Of a stretch of 64,000 nt of DNA, positions 47,352 through 59,006 are shown piece after piece. Position 1 is the stretch's first letter; every line of letters begins with the position of its first letter. The notes under the pieces were generated by a model. That model was not told the origin of the DNA, did no database searches, and saw nothing but the letters and a program-made list of their open reading frames with translations. Position numbers and translations under genes: made by a program. Origin of the DNA: Rhodocollybia butyracea (Eukaryota > Basidiomycota > Agaricomycetes > Agaricales > Omphalotaceae); NCBI GenBank assembly GCA_015501585.1, contig JADNRY010000006.1, positions 620,001-684,000 of the forward strand, written 5' to 3'.

Positions 47352-47848
47352 AAATAATGATAACAATGTAACAGGAAAATGAAGGACTGAAGATGGGTGT
47401 ACGTCCCAGATACATTCTTTTAGTAAGTACATACTAGTAACTACTTTATGCATTTCGTGAAGCTCGTGTTCACTTTTGCTTATTTTTATTGTGTTTTTGC
47501 TCGTACTAGCGTGTTGTAGGTTTCATACTACTGTATACTAGTCTAGACAATATTCCAACGAAATCCAAGAAGGCTGAAGAATTTGGAGGAGGATGGTAGC
47601 TTGACAGCACGCTCATTATAAACTCACAGAAATAGAAAACCATTCCTTTTCTTTGTCCTCAATCACTATGCCAGAAAATAAGGCAAGGGGGGCATAGTAC
47701 CACCTTCTGTTTCGTATCTGTCTGAGTGTGTGTGATCATGCCTTTTACATCGAGATGTTCCGGTGACCTCTAGGCTCTGACGTAGAATGATATCCCAGCG
47801 CGTCGTGCTTTGGAATCACACGCTGTATAGCAAGGTCAACTGTTCACA
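47352..47848. other. Intergenic, no gene seen
   Basis: 3' region of the mucin-like gene and promoter of the HD-domain gene. Confidence 0.5.
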
Positions 47849-48821
47849 ATGGCATCCACTAATCTCAAAAACTCGGAAATTGTCGACCGTCTGTTCAACA
47901 TGATAGGCCAATACGGGTACGTTTTATGAGCTTTTTTTGCATGTTCACCAAGTTCCAAGATATTTCAGGCAAGGTGACTACATTGGTGAACCTATTTCAC
48001 AGATCGAGCATTGTCTCCAAGCTGCGAATTGTGCACGGGAAGCCGGTACGCTTCACAGTTTCTTCGATACATATTTTGCAAATTCTGACGCCGTGGTTGT
48101 GTACGCTGTAGGTGCTAGTGATGCGAGTACACTCAGAATAGCTCATAGAGTTTGCGTCGCAGCTCTGACATGACTATCTATATCCGTTCTGTCGAACATC
48201 AGCGGTTTTGGCAGCTCTCCTGCATGACTGTGGCCAAATGTAAGTAGCCTCCCTGTAACCTGAACTCGTTCTCTATGTTACTTAAGTTCCGTACGTATAG
48301 TCTTCCCCAAGACATTCTCGATGTGCAGATACTCTCAAAAGGCGCGGAGCTTGAATCTCAAACTACCGAGCTAGGCTCAGATATGCTCTTGCCCTCTGGT
48401 GTATCCGTCGGAAGACACGGGCACGATGTCATTGGCGCTAACTACCTCGCCTCCTTAGGCTTCCCAGCGGAGGTTTGTGAGCTGGTTAGGGACCACGTCG
48501 TTGCCAAACGATATCTCACCGCTGTTGAGGAAGGATATTATGAGCGTCTTAGTGCAGCTAGTAAGGGGAGCCTTGTATTTCAAGTTAGTATACTCTTAGA
48601 TCTTAAGCCTACATAACCTCGCGCTAATCTCCTACGTTTTATAGGGTGGTCCTTTCTCCGCCTCCGAGATCGACCAATTCAAGAAAGACATTCTCTTTCG
48701 AGAAAAGGTTCAGATGAGGAGGTTTGATGATGCTGCCAAGGTCATCGGAGCCAAAGTACCACCACTTGAATCCTACAAGGACCTAGCGAAAGGACTCTTA
48801 TGTGAAGAAATTCAAGGCTAG
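47849..48821 (+). CDS. HD-domain oxygenase-like protein of the PhnZ type
   Basis: Exons 47849-47916, 47969-48045, 48203-48239, 48301-48583 and 48645-48821 give 642 nt and 213 residues, all in phase. Motifs of the PhnZ/TmpB branch of HD-domain diiron oxygenases: Y27-I-G-E30 and QIEH37CLQAA, HD at 56-57, H102 in GRHGHDVIGANYL, H126 in LVRDHVVAKRYL, then YYERLSAASKGSLVFQGGP and the late Asp in RRFDDAAK. These ligands and the Tyr/Glu pair are those used in PhnZ, which cleaves the C-P bond of hydroxylated phosphonates. Substrate in this fungus is unknown. The second intron is 157 nt. There is no phosphonate gene next door. Confidence 0.85.
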
Positions 48822-49211
48822 TCGCTATAGCTTGTAATCACAGTAAACGTGACAAAAACATATCTTTCCCATGAGATTTCGGATATTCCGAAGGTAGTTT
48901 ATTCGACCTTTTATTCTGATTTATGCCTTGGTGTCTCTCACTTCAATGCCCATTCAAACTCTTGATAATTGAAGGAACACGGGAGCTGCCCTGTACGCGA
49001 AGATTTACGGGTCCTTGGGAGTGATAAACGCGCTGAACAGGCATCCAAATATCTAGCTATGAATTATCCAACATGGAAGAGCTCCTATATTGTGGCCTAA
49101 AAGGTGGAGAGTGCGTAGTGCACAAGGAACGTGGGTGAGAAGCATTATTCTAAGTAAGTGATGACCCATATTTCATCTATCATCTAGTTCTGTTAGCGCG
49201 TCCGACAAGAT
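48822..49211. other. Convergent intergenic region
   Basis: 3' regions of the HD-domain gene and the YggS-type gene. Nothing else is seen. Confidence 0.5.
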
Positions 49212-50437
<1,226 letters not shown>

Positions 50438-51708
50438 ATGTCTTCCACGCTCCTTACACAAACCAGTCAAATTGTAGTGGTAGACATCGACTGTATGGAT
50501 CCTGAGGTTGCTCAGAGACATACTCCCTCTACAAAGCCTTTTTTCTCCGACATGACCTCCAACCAGGCGATCGTAAGTGGAGAAGCTACGCGGCCAGAGC
50601 GAGCCGCATTATTGCGTGAAGCTATCGAGGAAGTCAACTCAAAGCGAAGCCCAGGCTCGGATCCGGAAACATTCGCACAGGATGTACTTGATATCTTCGT
50701 ACGTTCTGTTGTTTACAGGACAGCTGACTATGTTGCATTGCTGAATATTGTACTTGTACTAACTACCTGTAGACCGTCCTGCTCGCTAAACAGGTGTATC
50801 CATATCTTCGTGGAAACGTACATGCGCAGACCTCACCTCCTGCGCATTTGATATCCAAAAGACCCTTGTGCATGCAAGGAAGCTTGTAAAGATATTTGAA
50901 GAAAAAGGTATTCCAAGGTGCGTTACATCTGAGATACTCCCTCTGATGTTTTGTGAAACGGACTAGGTCCCGTGTTTGCATCAAAATCCCCACCACCGCA
51001 GAAGGAATGGTCGCATGCGCAGAACTGCAGAGAGAGGGTATTCAGACGCTTGCGACATGTCTGTTTAGTGTCCCCCAAGCTTTGGCCGCGCATCAAGCAA
51101 AGTGTTTGTATGTTGCACCGTACTTTAATGGTAAGGACGATCTTGATCGGTGTTGTCGTGCTAAGTACCATACTGCTCATATTCGCTATCACTAGAGCTC
51201 CGTGTGCACTTTGAACCTACGATCTGGCGTGAATACGCTGTTCCAGGAAAAGAGCATCCTATGTCGCAGGTTATATTCGACGTCAAGAGAATTTATGAGC
51301 GGATCGGGTCAAATACAAAGGTTATGCCTGCCAGTATTGTCACACCAAGGGAAGTAAGTCATTTATACTGCCAGTGCTCACGAGCTTAATGTTGGCCTCG
51401 TTTTGTCGCAGGTCATCGGTCTAGTTTCTCTCAAGCCTGACCATATCACAATCTCTGGGGCAATCCTCGACAAACTCTCTGCGTTGCCAGCAGTGACACC
51501 GGAAGAGTTTGACAGTGGATTGAACCTTTCGAAGGAGTTTGAGGATTCGAACTTGTTGTCGGTGGATTATCTTGTCTCCGATGGCGCGTTATTGAAGGAT
51601 TTGCTGGCCAAGGATGTAGAGTCGACGAGAAAGTTGGATGATGCGTTGAAGCTTTTCGGTGAATTTGAGGAGAAGACGAAAGTGTATATTAATGATATTG
51701 CGACGTGA
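50438..51708 (+). CDS. Transaldolase family protein, one-base frame break in exon 2
   Basis: Pentose-phosphate enzyme that moves a dihydroxyacetone unit by a Schiff-base lysine. Exons 50438-50698, 50773-50917, 50967-51130, 51196-51353 and 51412-51708. Landmarks: FAQDVLDIF, YLRGNVHAQTSP, FDIQKTLVHARKLVKIFEE, the active-site strand RVCIKIPTTAEGM, GIQTLATCLFSVPQALAA, CLYVAPYFNELRVHFEP, KVMPASIVTPREVIGL, DHITISGAILDKL. Exon 2 starts in one frame and ends in another. The change falls in 50831-50850, and one extra base, for example in the CC at 50836-50837, would give TSPSCAFD, as the family expects. Exon length is also one base short of phase. The protein resembles the fungal transaldolase-like branch rather than classical TAL1. 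Confidence 0.85.
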
Positions 51709-51852
51709 ACTCTCCAGGTGGAAGAGCTGATGCCGAAACGTTGAAAAGAGCAAACTTCTGTGTAAACTAGCTTACTTGCGATATTTTTGGTGCATTACAG
51801 CTGAAAACTAAAGAGACACAAATCTGATGTCCCGCTTCCGGTACACCTTGTA

Positions 51853-51931
51853 GACCCCGTAGCTCAGCGGTAGAGCGTGAGATTCCAGTGTTGTTTCCTC
51901 AAGGTCATCCGTTCAATCCGGGTCGGGGTCA
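51853..51931 (+). tRNA. tRNA-Trp(CCA)-like gene with intron, copy 2
   Basis: Same mature sequence as the gene at 35238, with the same arms and the CCA anticodon in TTCCAG. The intron is 7 nt shorter. A T-run (TTTTC) 10 nt downstream can serve as an RNA polymerase III terminator. Confidence 0.8.
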
Positions 51932-52040
51932 TACATATATTTTCTGACTCGCAACATAATTTTATAAAGGGCGCTTATTCGTTACTCATCCGACTAATTT
52001 AATACTTTTAAGTTTTACACTGTTATTATTAACTCACATA

Positions 52041-52326
52041 ATGGTTCTGGGACGACTGTTCCACTATGGGTTCGACGCCGCGCTGTTTACTACAGTTCTC
52101 GCGGGTGTGAAAAAGAACAGCGGGTATACGTACGTGTCCTTTGCGCTCATAAACCCTACACTAATTTTTCACTATCAGCCCCGACTTGACCCAAATCACC
52201 AATCCGACGATGAAGTCTGCCGCAGAAACATATATCGGAATTGGAGAGTCGATATTTGGGATGATACAAGGGACAGTTGTGAATAGCGGGTATTTTACGA
52301 ATGGGATTAGTGGGAAGGACAAGTAG
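52041..52326 (+). CDS. ATG44: Mitofissin / DUF1748 small mitochondrial protein
   Basis: Exons 52041-52129 and 52179-52326 encode 78 residues, the usual size for the family. The N-terminal helix reads MVLGRLFHYGFDAALFTTVLAGVKK, a DUF1748 signature, and after the intron the C-terminal part has TYIGIGESIFGM. In yeasts this family includes Atg44, an intermembrane-space protein that drives mitochondrial fission needed for mitophagy. The family call is firm; function is by homology. It begins about 110 bp after the tRNA gene. Confidence 0.85.
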
Positions 52327-53824
52327 TGGACTCTGTGTCTAGAACAGCACAAGTCCACTTAATTCTCTTGACTCTGGCTTGGCGACCCGTCTGTGTCATA
52401 AAGACCTCAAACTACTACCGCTTTACGACGATACCCATACCATACAACAGGAATTTATCGGTCTGTCTATCAAATTCCTGCCCTTGGCTGTTGGACATGA
52501 ATGACAAGCGATGAGTCGAAAAGACGATAGGAGGAGAGAGTCAAGATATTCTGCTGCATCTTTAGTACACATGTACGCATGTCCATGAAGTATCCAACGT
52601 AATGTTTTTCCAGCATGAACGAGGTTTTTTGCCATATTATTATCCAACTGTGAATGTTCTCAAACTGTTTGTTAGCTAGCTAGTCAAGAATTGATTGTTG
52701 TGGACGACAGCTGGCCATGGCTAGTCCTGAACGCGACGCGTGACGTTCAGCCTTTAAAGACACAACTTGCGCCCACTCTGACATGCGATTCGGTTAGCAC
52801 GGTGGTAGTTTATCGCGAGGCTAGCGTGTTGCTGTCGGAACTGAGCTTCCTTACACCTGCGAGCGCGCCCAATATCCTCACGTGAAATCTTCACTGATGG
52901 GATTTACCAGTCTATGCCTCTCTTGTTCCTGATTGTCATTACGGGCGCTTATTTCTGAACTCGTTAGTGAAGAATTGGAATGAGTATTGGGAGTCACCAA
53001 TGATGAACGTGTAGCGAGCGAGAAGATTATCCTTTGTATCAAGTTTGGAACTACATACTTTTCTCCAAGTCACTTCCGCGAGGCAGGGAGGATACTAAAG
53101 TTGGCACTAGCAGCAACCGAAATCCATCCATCCATCTATCAGATCACACCCCATCCCGATTCTGGAAAAAACAACAACGCAAAGTTCAGAGCATATATGT
53201 GTTCAATATTCAGTGCCAAAAATGATCAATGACTGTTGAAACTTTGACTGTTCGACACGACAAGTCATATCCATAGATTCCCTGTCGCGCCCTGGTGTCC
53301 AACTTCAAATCTCAGACAGTTCGACTGGTGTCAAGCCGTGGACTCGATTTCACCTGAACCAATTAATCCCGCCTTGAACCTTCGCAACAAAAGCACGGCA
53401 AAAGCTAGAAATAAGTCCATGATTTTAACTATTTTCAACGAACATCCATGATCGACCCGATTTCCATGCATCTAACGTGCATCGCATCTAAGAAAACCAG
53501 TTGCCAAACCTCCGCAAATTCAGGGAAGCACCTGAACAGTCATACTTAGGCTATCAATGGAGCGCTCAGCGCTGAGGCGAGGCAACCGTCAGGCTTTCAT
53601 CAAGCCTTTCGAACCTTGGTTAGGCATATTTCCTTTTTCGACAACAATGCCCGATTCCATCCCTTATATTTGACAGGGTTTCAAAGAATCTATTCCTCTA
53701 ACCCAGTAATTTTCCTCTCCGCCTCGTACTCTTCATCCGTGCCTCTTTGATCAGAGAATCAACACACTCTCTCTCTCTTTCACTAAAAGCACAGCGCACG
53801 CTTCGTCTTTGGTTCAAAGCTATC
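52327..53824. other. Intergenic, no gene seen
   Basis: No supported gene over 1.5 kb. Frames at 52423-52647 (-) and 52987-53232 (+) lack any family feature. A CT-rich stretch at 53765-53780 precedes the first MARVEL gene and may be part of its promoter. Confidence 0.45.
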
Positions 53825-54739
53825 ATGGCCCTCCTTCCAACCCTGAGAATCGTTGTGCGCAGTAAGTTTGTCATTATACTTCCTCACACTTGCATACTTA
53901 TTGCTTACTTTTCTAGCTTTCGTTCTCTTGTGCTCCATCGTCGTCCTGGGTCTCGCTGCCCACGTAACATCTTTGGCGGACTTTGACGGCTTCGACTTCG
54001 CGGGCTTGGCGATTGCCGTTGCGGTTATAACAATTATCAGTTTGAATGCCATGTGCGTAGCGTTACTCCCTCTCATAAATCCCAAGCAGTCGTAGTCATA
54101 CTACAATTTATTTTACTTATACAGGATCGCCATCGACTATACCCGTCGCGGCGCCTTCACATCGATGGTGATCGTCGAACTTGGCTGGTTTTCTGTTTTA
54201 TGGATTCTTTGGCTCTCTGCTGCCGCTCTTTCAGCGGAGGAAATCTGCGTTGCTTTTGACAGTTTTGATTTTGACCGTGAGTTTGTCGTCTACCTTATCC
54301 ACTAGCGTAAGGAATGACTATCTTTAATAGCGGTTTTGAACACTATATGTGGAGAAAATCATGCTATCACGGCGTTCAGTTTCTTGGCTTGGCTCTGCTG
54401 TGAGCTTTCATGTATTCTCAATATCTACAATTTATTCATTTATTTTCTTTCTCAGTGTTAGGATACACCATCACTCTTCTATCCTACGCAATCATGAGTG
54501 CCAACCGCGGAGGAAATCCTTGGATGACAGCTGTTAACGATGGACTTTTGACTGCTCCTCAAAGCGGTATCCCTGCTTCAGGCTTCGACTCAGAAAAGCA
54601 GAACTCGACGAGTGGTGCTGCGACAACGTATACCCCTCCTGCGCAGGTGTATAACTCACCGCAGGGCTTGCAGCACGCATATCCTCCTCAGCAGCAGCAG
54701 CAGCAGTACCAGCAGCCGCCAAGGGTTGCACAGGTGTAA
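53825..54739 (+). CDS. MARVEL-domain four-TM protein, copy 1
   Basis: Exons 53825-53861, 53917-54052, 54125-54276, 54331-54399 and 54456-54739 give 225 residues. Four hydrophobic segments: LRIVVRTFVLLCSIVVLGLA, IAVAVITIISLNAMIAID, MVIVELGWFSVLWILWLSAA and FSFLAWLCLLGYTITLLSY, spaced as in MARVEL proteins. The cytoplasmic tail has PASGFDSEK and a Gln/Pro-rich end (HAYPPQQQQQ) finishing RVAQV. A membrane-organising role is inference from the family. Intron positions and phases are the same as in the second copy at 57844. Confidence 0.8.
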
Positions 54740-55966
54740 GTGATCGGAGATGTAAGTGGTAGAGATGGACGCGTGTTCCACTTTTTTTGCGGCAGCTTTT
54801 TATGTTGCATATAACCTGTTGCCGTGCATATCATGTAATTTATCTAGTCCTTCATTGGGCGATCGATTTTCTTACCATGCTAAAAAGGCATTAAGATACA
54901 CAGTCCACCATATTATAGCTACATCGTATCAAATCCATCCCTCTATCGGTACAGTAAATGAAAAGTTCGTTACGCTGGTATGGACCGTTTGGTAGGTCTA
55001 TTCTATCATAGATCCAACGCGATATTAAGCTCTTTCATCCATCTCTGAGTCACGGTCATCTGAGCTGAGCCTTTGCTCGAAGTCCCTCATTTTTATTTAC
55101 ACTTCTTCTACCCCTTGCCCATGTTTGTATCTCATAGTGCTACTTATCTTTGTCCCAAGAAGCAAACTGGTCATAAGATCCAGGATATGCCTCAAATTCA
55201 GGCTGGCAGTGGCATAATCTCAGGTATCCCAGTCTAGGACGCGAAACTGACGGTTCTGAGGCAATGAGCGATTCTAAGGATCTATTAGTACGTTTCTACC
55301 AACAAAACACGACTCAGTAGGAAGGAAAAAGTAAACGAAACAAACGACAAATTGGGCTGAAATTTCTAGCTTTGGCTTTCCAAAAAGAATCCGAATTGCA
55401 AATCCTGCTGAGTCGTGACTTTCTCTTGCAGCGCTTTCACAAATTTGCACAAGAGCCAACTACTGAAGTGCCTTGCTCATAGAAAATTTGCACGAAGACT
55501 GCAATAGTCGGGATGGGATGATTGGGATGACGAGTTGATCCAAGACGGATAGCTATCCAATTATCGCGTCTCACCATGCTTATTGTTCTACTTCAGCTTG
55601 ACCGAAGTAGAGCAAAGAATCTCCCTTAATCGATAGCTGGAATGAAGAGACTGGCCAATCAAACCTAGGTGTCATTGGTACCGAACCACGTAAGAAGGGA
55701 TTTCACTTGGTCCAGGTCTGTGAATATTTAATGTTACATTCCGTGAGGCCGAAGTAATGTGTTGTTAAGCTAGGTATGGAAGGGAGGAAGGAAAGCCAAC
55801 CAGGTGGTCCCTGCTTAAAGAACCTTCGTTATAATATGGGTATAACACTGCTCCTCTCGGAGTCACTTGGACCTCTTGGGATATGGGATCAGCTATAAGT
55901 ATCAGCTGTTGTTGTGGCCATCTAAAGCGCTACTATGTGCTTTTTTCCCTGCTAAGCATCTATTAC
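54740..55966. other. Intergenic, left of the foldback element
   Basis: 3' region of MARVEL copy 1 and then 1 kb without any supported gene. Confidence 0.45.
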
Positions 55967-55975
55967 GAACTGACA
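55967..55975. repeat. Left 9-bp target-site duplication
   Basis: GAACTGACA, repeated exactly at 56885-56893 on the far side of the element. Confidence 0.85.
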
Positions 55976-56226
55976 TAGTCTCGTGATACCATCCGTTTCC
56001 GGTGAAACCCATAAATGGGTAGTACCCCGTCAACGTCTGGGCTTTTCCACGGTCGGTTTGGCAGGTCGTTGCTTTCCGTGTGCATCGGACTCTCAGTTAC
56101 CGTGTGGGAATTTTCTTTGAGCGCATACGGGATGATATCACTACAGTCGGAACTCAAAAAGGCTTCCGACTGTAGTGCAAGGTGGCTCGTATTCAAGTTA
56201 AATAGCTATTATTTACAACGAAACAT
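55976..56226 (+). repeat. Left inverted arm
   Basis: 251 bp, near-identical to the reverse complement of 56634-56884. It contains its own small palindrome at 56139-56177 (14-bp arms CACTACAGTCGGAA, 11-nt loop). Confidence 0.85.
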
Positions 56227-56633
56227 GAATTACTAGGCTATTAAAGGTTTTGAAAGGGTATCGAAGCAAGAATAAGACTACATTGTGATCGAGTCAAAGT
56301 TAATCTGTGTTCCAGTAGCTGCACCTGTAGGAATAAATTCATCTACGAGAAAATCAAGTGCTACATCATATAGTGCAGGTACAGCTTGCTTGCGGCGCTT
56401 TGCAGGAGGCTATGATGGACCAGTAACTGCATTTGCCCCGCAATGAGGCGAGTCTCGCCTTTTAGATAATACATGTGTTAAGCTTAAGCTTGCATCAGGA
56501 GTAGGGATGGTGAGCCTACACGAGATGCCATTGTAGCTTATAGCATCGAGGACATGGCAGCTACTAGTGGATCTGCCACAGAGGTGGAGACAGACTGTAA
56601 TTGGTAACTACATAGTTTACAAAGTGTATTTTA

Positions 56634-56884
56634 ATGTTTCGTTGTAAATAATAGCTATTTAACTTGAATACGAGCCACCTTGCACTACAGTCGGAAGCCT
56701 TTTTGAGTTCCGACTGTAGTGATATCACCCCGTATGCGCTCAAAGAAAATTTCTACACGGTAACTGAGAGTCCGATGCGCACGGAAAGCAACGACCTGCC
56801 AAACTGACCGTGGAAAAGCCCAGACGTTGACGGGGTACTACCCATTTATGGGTTTCACCGGAAACGGATGGTATCACGAGACTA
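56634..56884 (-). repeat. Right inverted arm
   Basis: Mirror of the left arm, including the internal palindrome at 56683-56721. Confidence 0.85.
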
Positions 56885-56893
56885 GAACTGACA
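56885..56893. repeat. Right 9-bp target-site duplication
   Basis: GAACTGACA, directly next to the right end of the element. Confidence 0.85.
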
Positions 56894-57843
56894 GGCATGC
56901 TGTGGCAATTCTGTAAAAAATCAAGACGGGACCAGGGAGACTCCTGTTGCTGAAACAGTACAAGGCCAAAGATTGGGCGTCTAATGCCAAAACTGACTGT
57001 TTTGACAAGCCGAGCTGTCGTCCCCATTCGAGATATATGAACGAGATTTTATGTCGCGCGTATCTTATTGGGATTCAACCTCGAGTCTTCAAGCTTCAAT
57101 AGTCATCCAGTCGTCCAATGCTTCCTTGAATCTAGCCTCCCCCCCAGGACCATAGGCACCAGGTTCAATGGATATCGATTCTAATCAGTCCTGATTATAT
57201 TTCCGCCCTTCATGGTCCTCAGGCCTCAGGTTCAAACGCGCCTTGATAGGCCTTGATGCCCTTTGGCTGGCTCTATTCCGCACGATTCTGATCTCGGAAT
57301 ATCAATGGAAATTTCTATGTACTTGTTCTTGTTCTTTTTGCTCTTTATACTTTGCCAACTTCCTAGACTCGTGCTTGAAACTCCGACTCCGGCCGTCGAA
57401 CGACGATCTGTCGGACAATCCATTACGGCTAAGTACTAAGTTGCCATCCATCCATCATCCCCTGTCAAATTTTCAGGGATCGAGATAAGTACGACTCATA
57501 CACAGGTGCTCAGAGCGTTGGTGGTTTCGTTTGGACGCGGAGCACAAGTAGGGAGCGGCCTGCAGCTTGCATGGCTTGCCTAACCAGTAAGCGGAATTGG
57601 AGCAGAAACAAACGCTGCCTTAGTCGCTGATATGAGTTCCTACCTAGTGTCTTGCTTGGCGTTTGGTAACTGTCAGATCCTAAACAATTCTGCAGGGCTG
57701 ATCCCCTACCAAAACGCCTTTATATTGACAGGTTCTGAGGCACCCGTTTCTTTCCTCCCCAAGGATCTCCCTCTCACACCGAGTCGTCCTCGGTTTTGTA
57801 TACACTCTAGCACACTCTTTCATTAGAACTTACTTCCAAAGAC
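56894..57843. other. Intergenic, right of the foldback element
   Basis: No supported gene; it holds the promoter of MARVEL copy 2. Confidence 0.45.
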
Positions 57844-58764
57844 ATGGCGTTTCTTCCTGTCCTGAGATTGATTATTCTTAGTAAGCTTCTCGTTTCAACT
57901 TCTTTGCGTTTGCATACTTATTATTATATCTAGTCGCCACTCTCGTCTTCTCCATCATCGTCCTAGGTCTCTGTGCACACGTAACAGCCGTGACAGTAGA
58001 GTTCCTCCATGGATTTTTCAATTTTGCGGCCATGGCTATTGCTGTTTCGGGGCTCACGATTATTACTTTGCCCGTCATGTGCGTAGCACCACTCGCTTTT
58101 CTTTCATCTGCTCTGAGTATATTCATACTAATAGGATCGGCATCGACTTTGTACGTCGCGGCGCCTTCACGTCCATGGTCCTCGTCGAACTCGGATGGCT
58201 CTGTTTTCTATGGATTCTTTGGCTTGCTGCTGCTGCCCTTACCGCACAAGAGCAGCAATTCTTGTTTGCTGGAAGTACATCCTGTGATTTTTTTAATGGT
58301 GAGCTTTTCATCTGATTCATACCCCAGTTGGTGAGGACTAATCAGATTAATTTCTTCAATAGACGAGCTGAACGCTGCCTGCAATGAATTCGCTGCCATC
58401 GAAGCGTTCAGTTTCTTGGCTTGGATTTCCTGTTAGTTCTTGTTCGTGATATCTTTTATTCACTAACTCTGACCTTCATCTTCCAGTACTGGGATACACA
58501 ATCGCTCTCTTGTCCTACGCAATCATAGGTGCCACTCGCGGAACCAGACCCTGGACTTCGACTGTTGGTGATGGATTGTTGACTCCTCGTGAAGGCGCCG
58601 GTGTACCTGCCTCAGGCTTCGACCAGGAGAAATATACGACAGGTGGTGGAGCCAGTATTGCTCCATCCTCATATGTCCCTCCTTCACAGATGTATGAGTC
58701 GCCTCAGGCCTCGCAACATGCGTACCCTCCTCAGCAAGAGCAGCCGATGGTTGCCCAAGTATAA
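57844..58764 (+). CDS. MARVEL-domain four-TM protein, copy 2
   Basis: Exons 57844-57880, 57934-58078, 58135-58298, 58363-58431 and 58487-58764 give 230 residues. Tandem paralogue of the gene at 53825: same exon number, exons 1 (37 nt) and 4 (69 nt) of identical length, and all four introns in the same phases. Shared blocks: RRGAFTSMV, VELGW, WILWL, FSFLAW, LGYTI, LLSYAI, the tail motif PASGF with EK, and HAYPPQQ, ending MVAQV. Hydrophobic segments match copy 1. Its 3' end converges on the HAM1-like gene. Confidence 0.82.
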
Positions 58765-59006
58765 GTGTGAGTGTATGCGTAGAAAACAAGCTCAGACGTC
58801 CTTCGCATTTTTGTTCTGCCTATGCTGCACACACTTGGCTGAATATCAGTATAATTTATTTGTTCGTTATAATCCGATAACTGAATCCAATAACATTCTA
58901 TACCCGACATTAGGGAATAGTCCACGCTAAAATGATACAGTCGCAGTCAATTTCGTGATCCATCGCGCCTGGTGCTACATAGACCGCATATCAACCGTTT
59001 ATACAT
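58765..59006. other. Convergent intergenic region
   Basis: 242 bp between the stop codons of MARVEL copy 2 and the HAM1-like gene, holding both 3' UTRs. Confidence 0.5.

Larger units (their letters stand above)
55976..56884. mobile_element. Non-autonomous Mutator-like foldback element (909 bp)
   Basis: Begins TAGTCTCGTGATACC and ends with its reverse complement. The inverted arms run 55976-56226 and 56634-56884, 251 bp each, with few mismatches and no net indel. The centre of about 407 bp has no transposase. A 9-bp direct duplication flanks it. Long inverted arms with 9-bp target duplications are the hallmark of Mutator-like elements (MULEs). The element lies between the two MARVEL copies. 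Confidence 0.85.

Noticed and set aside
55963..57027. Open frames inside the foldback arms (55963-56196 and 56740-57027, both minus)
   Set aside because: They are pieces of the inverted repeats, not transposase; no catalytic motif is visible.
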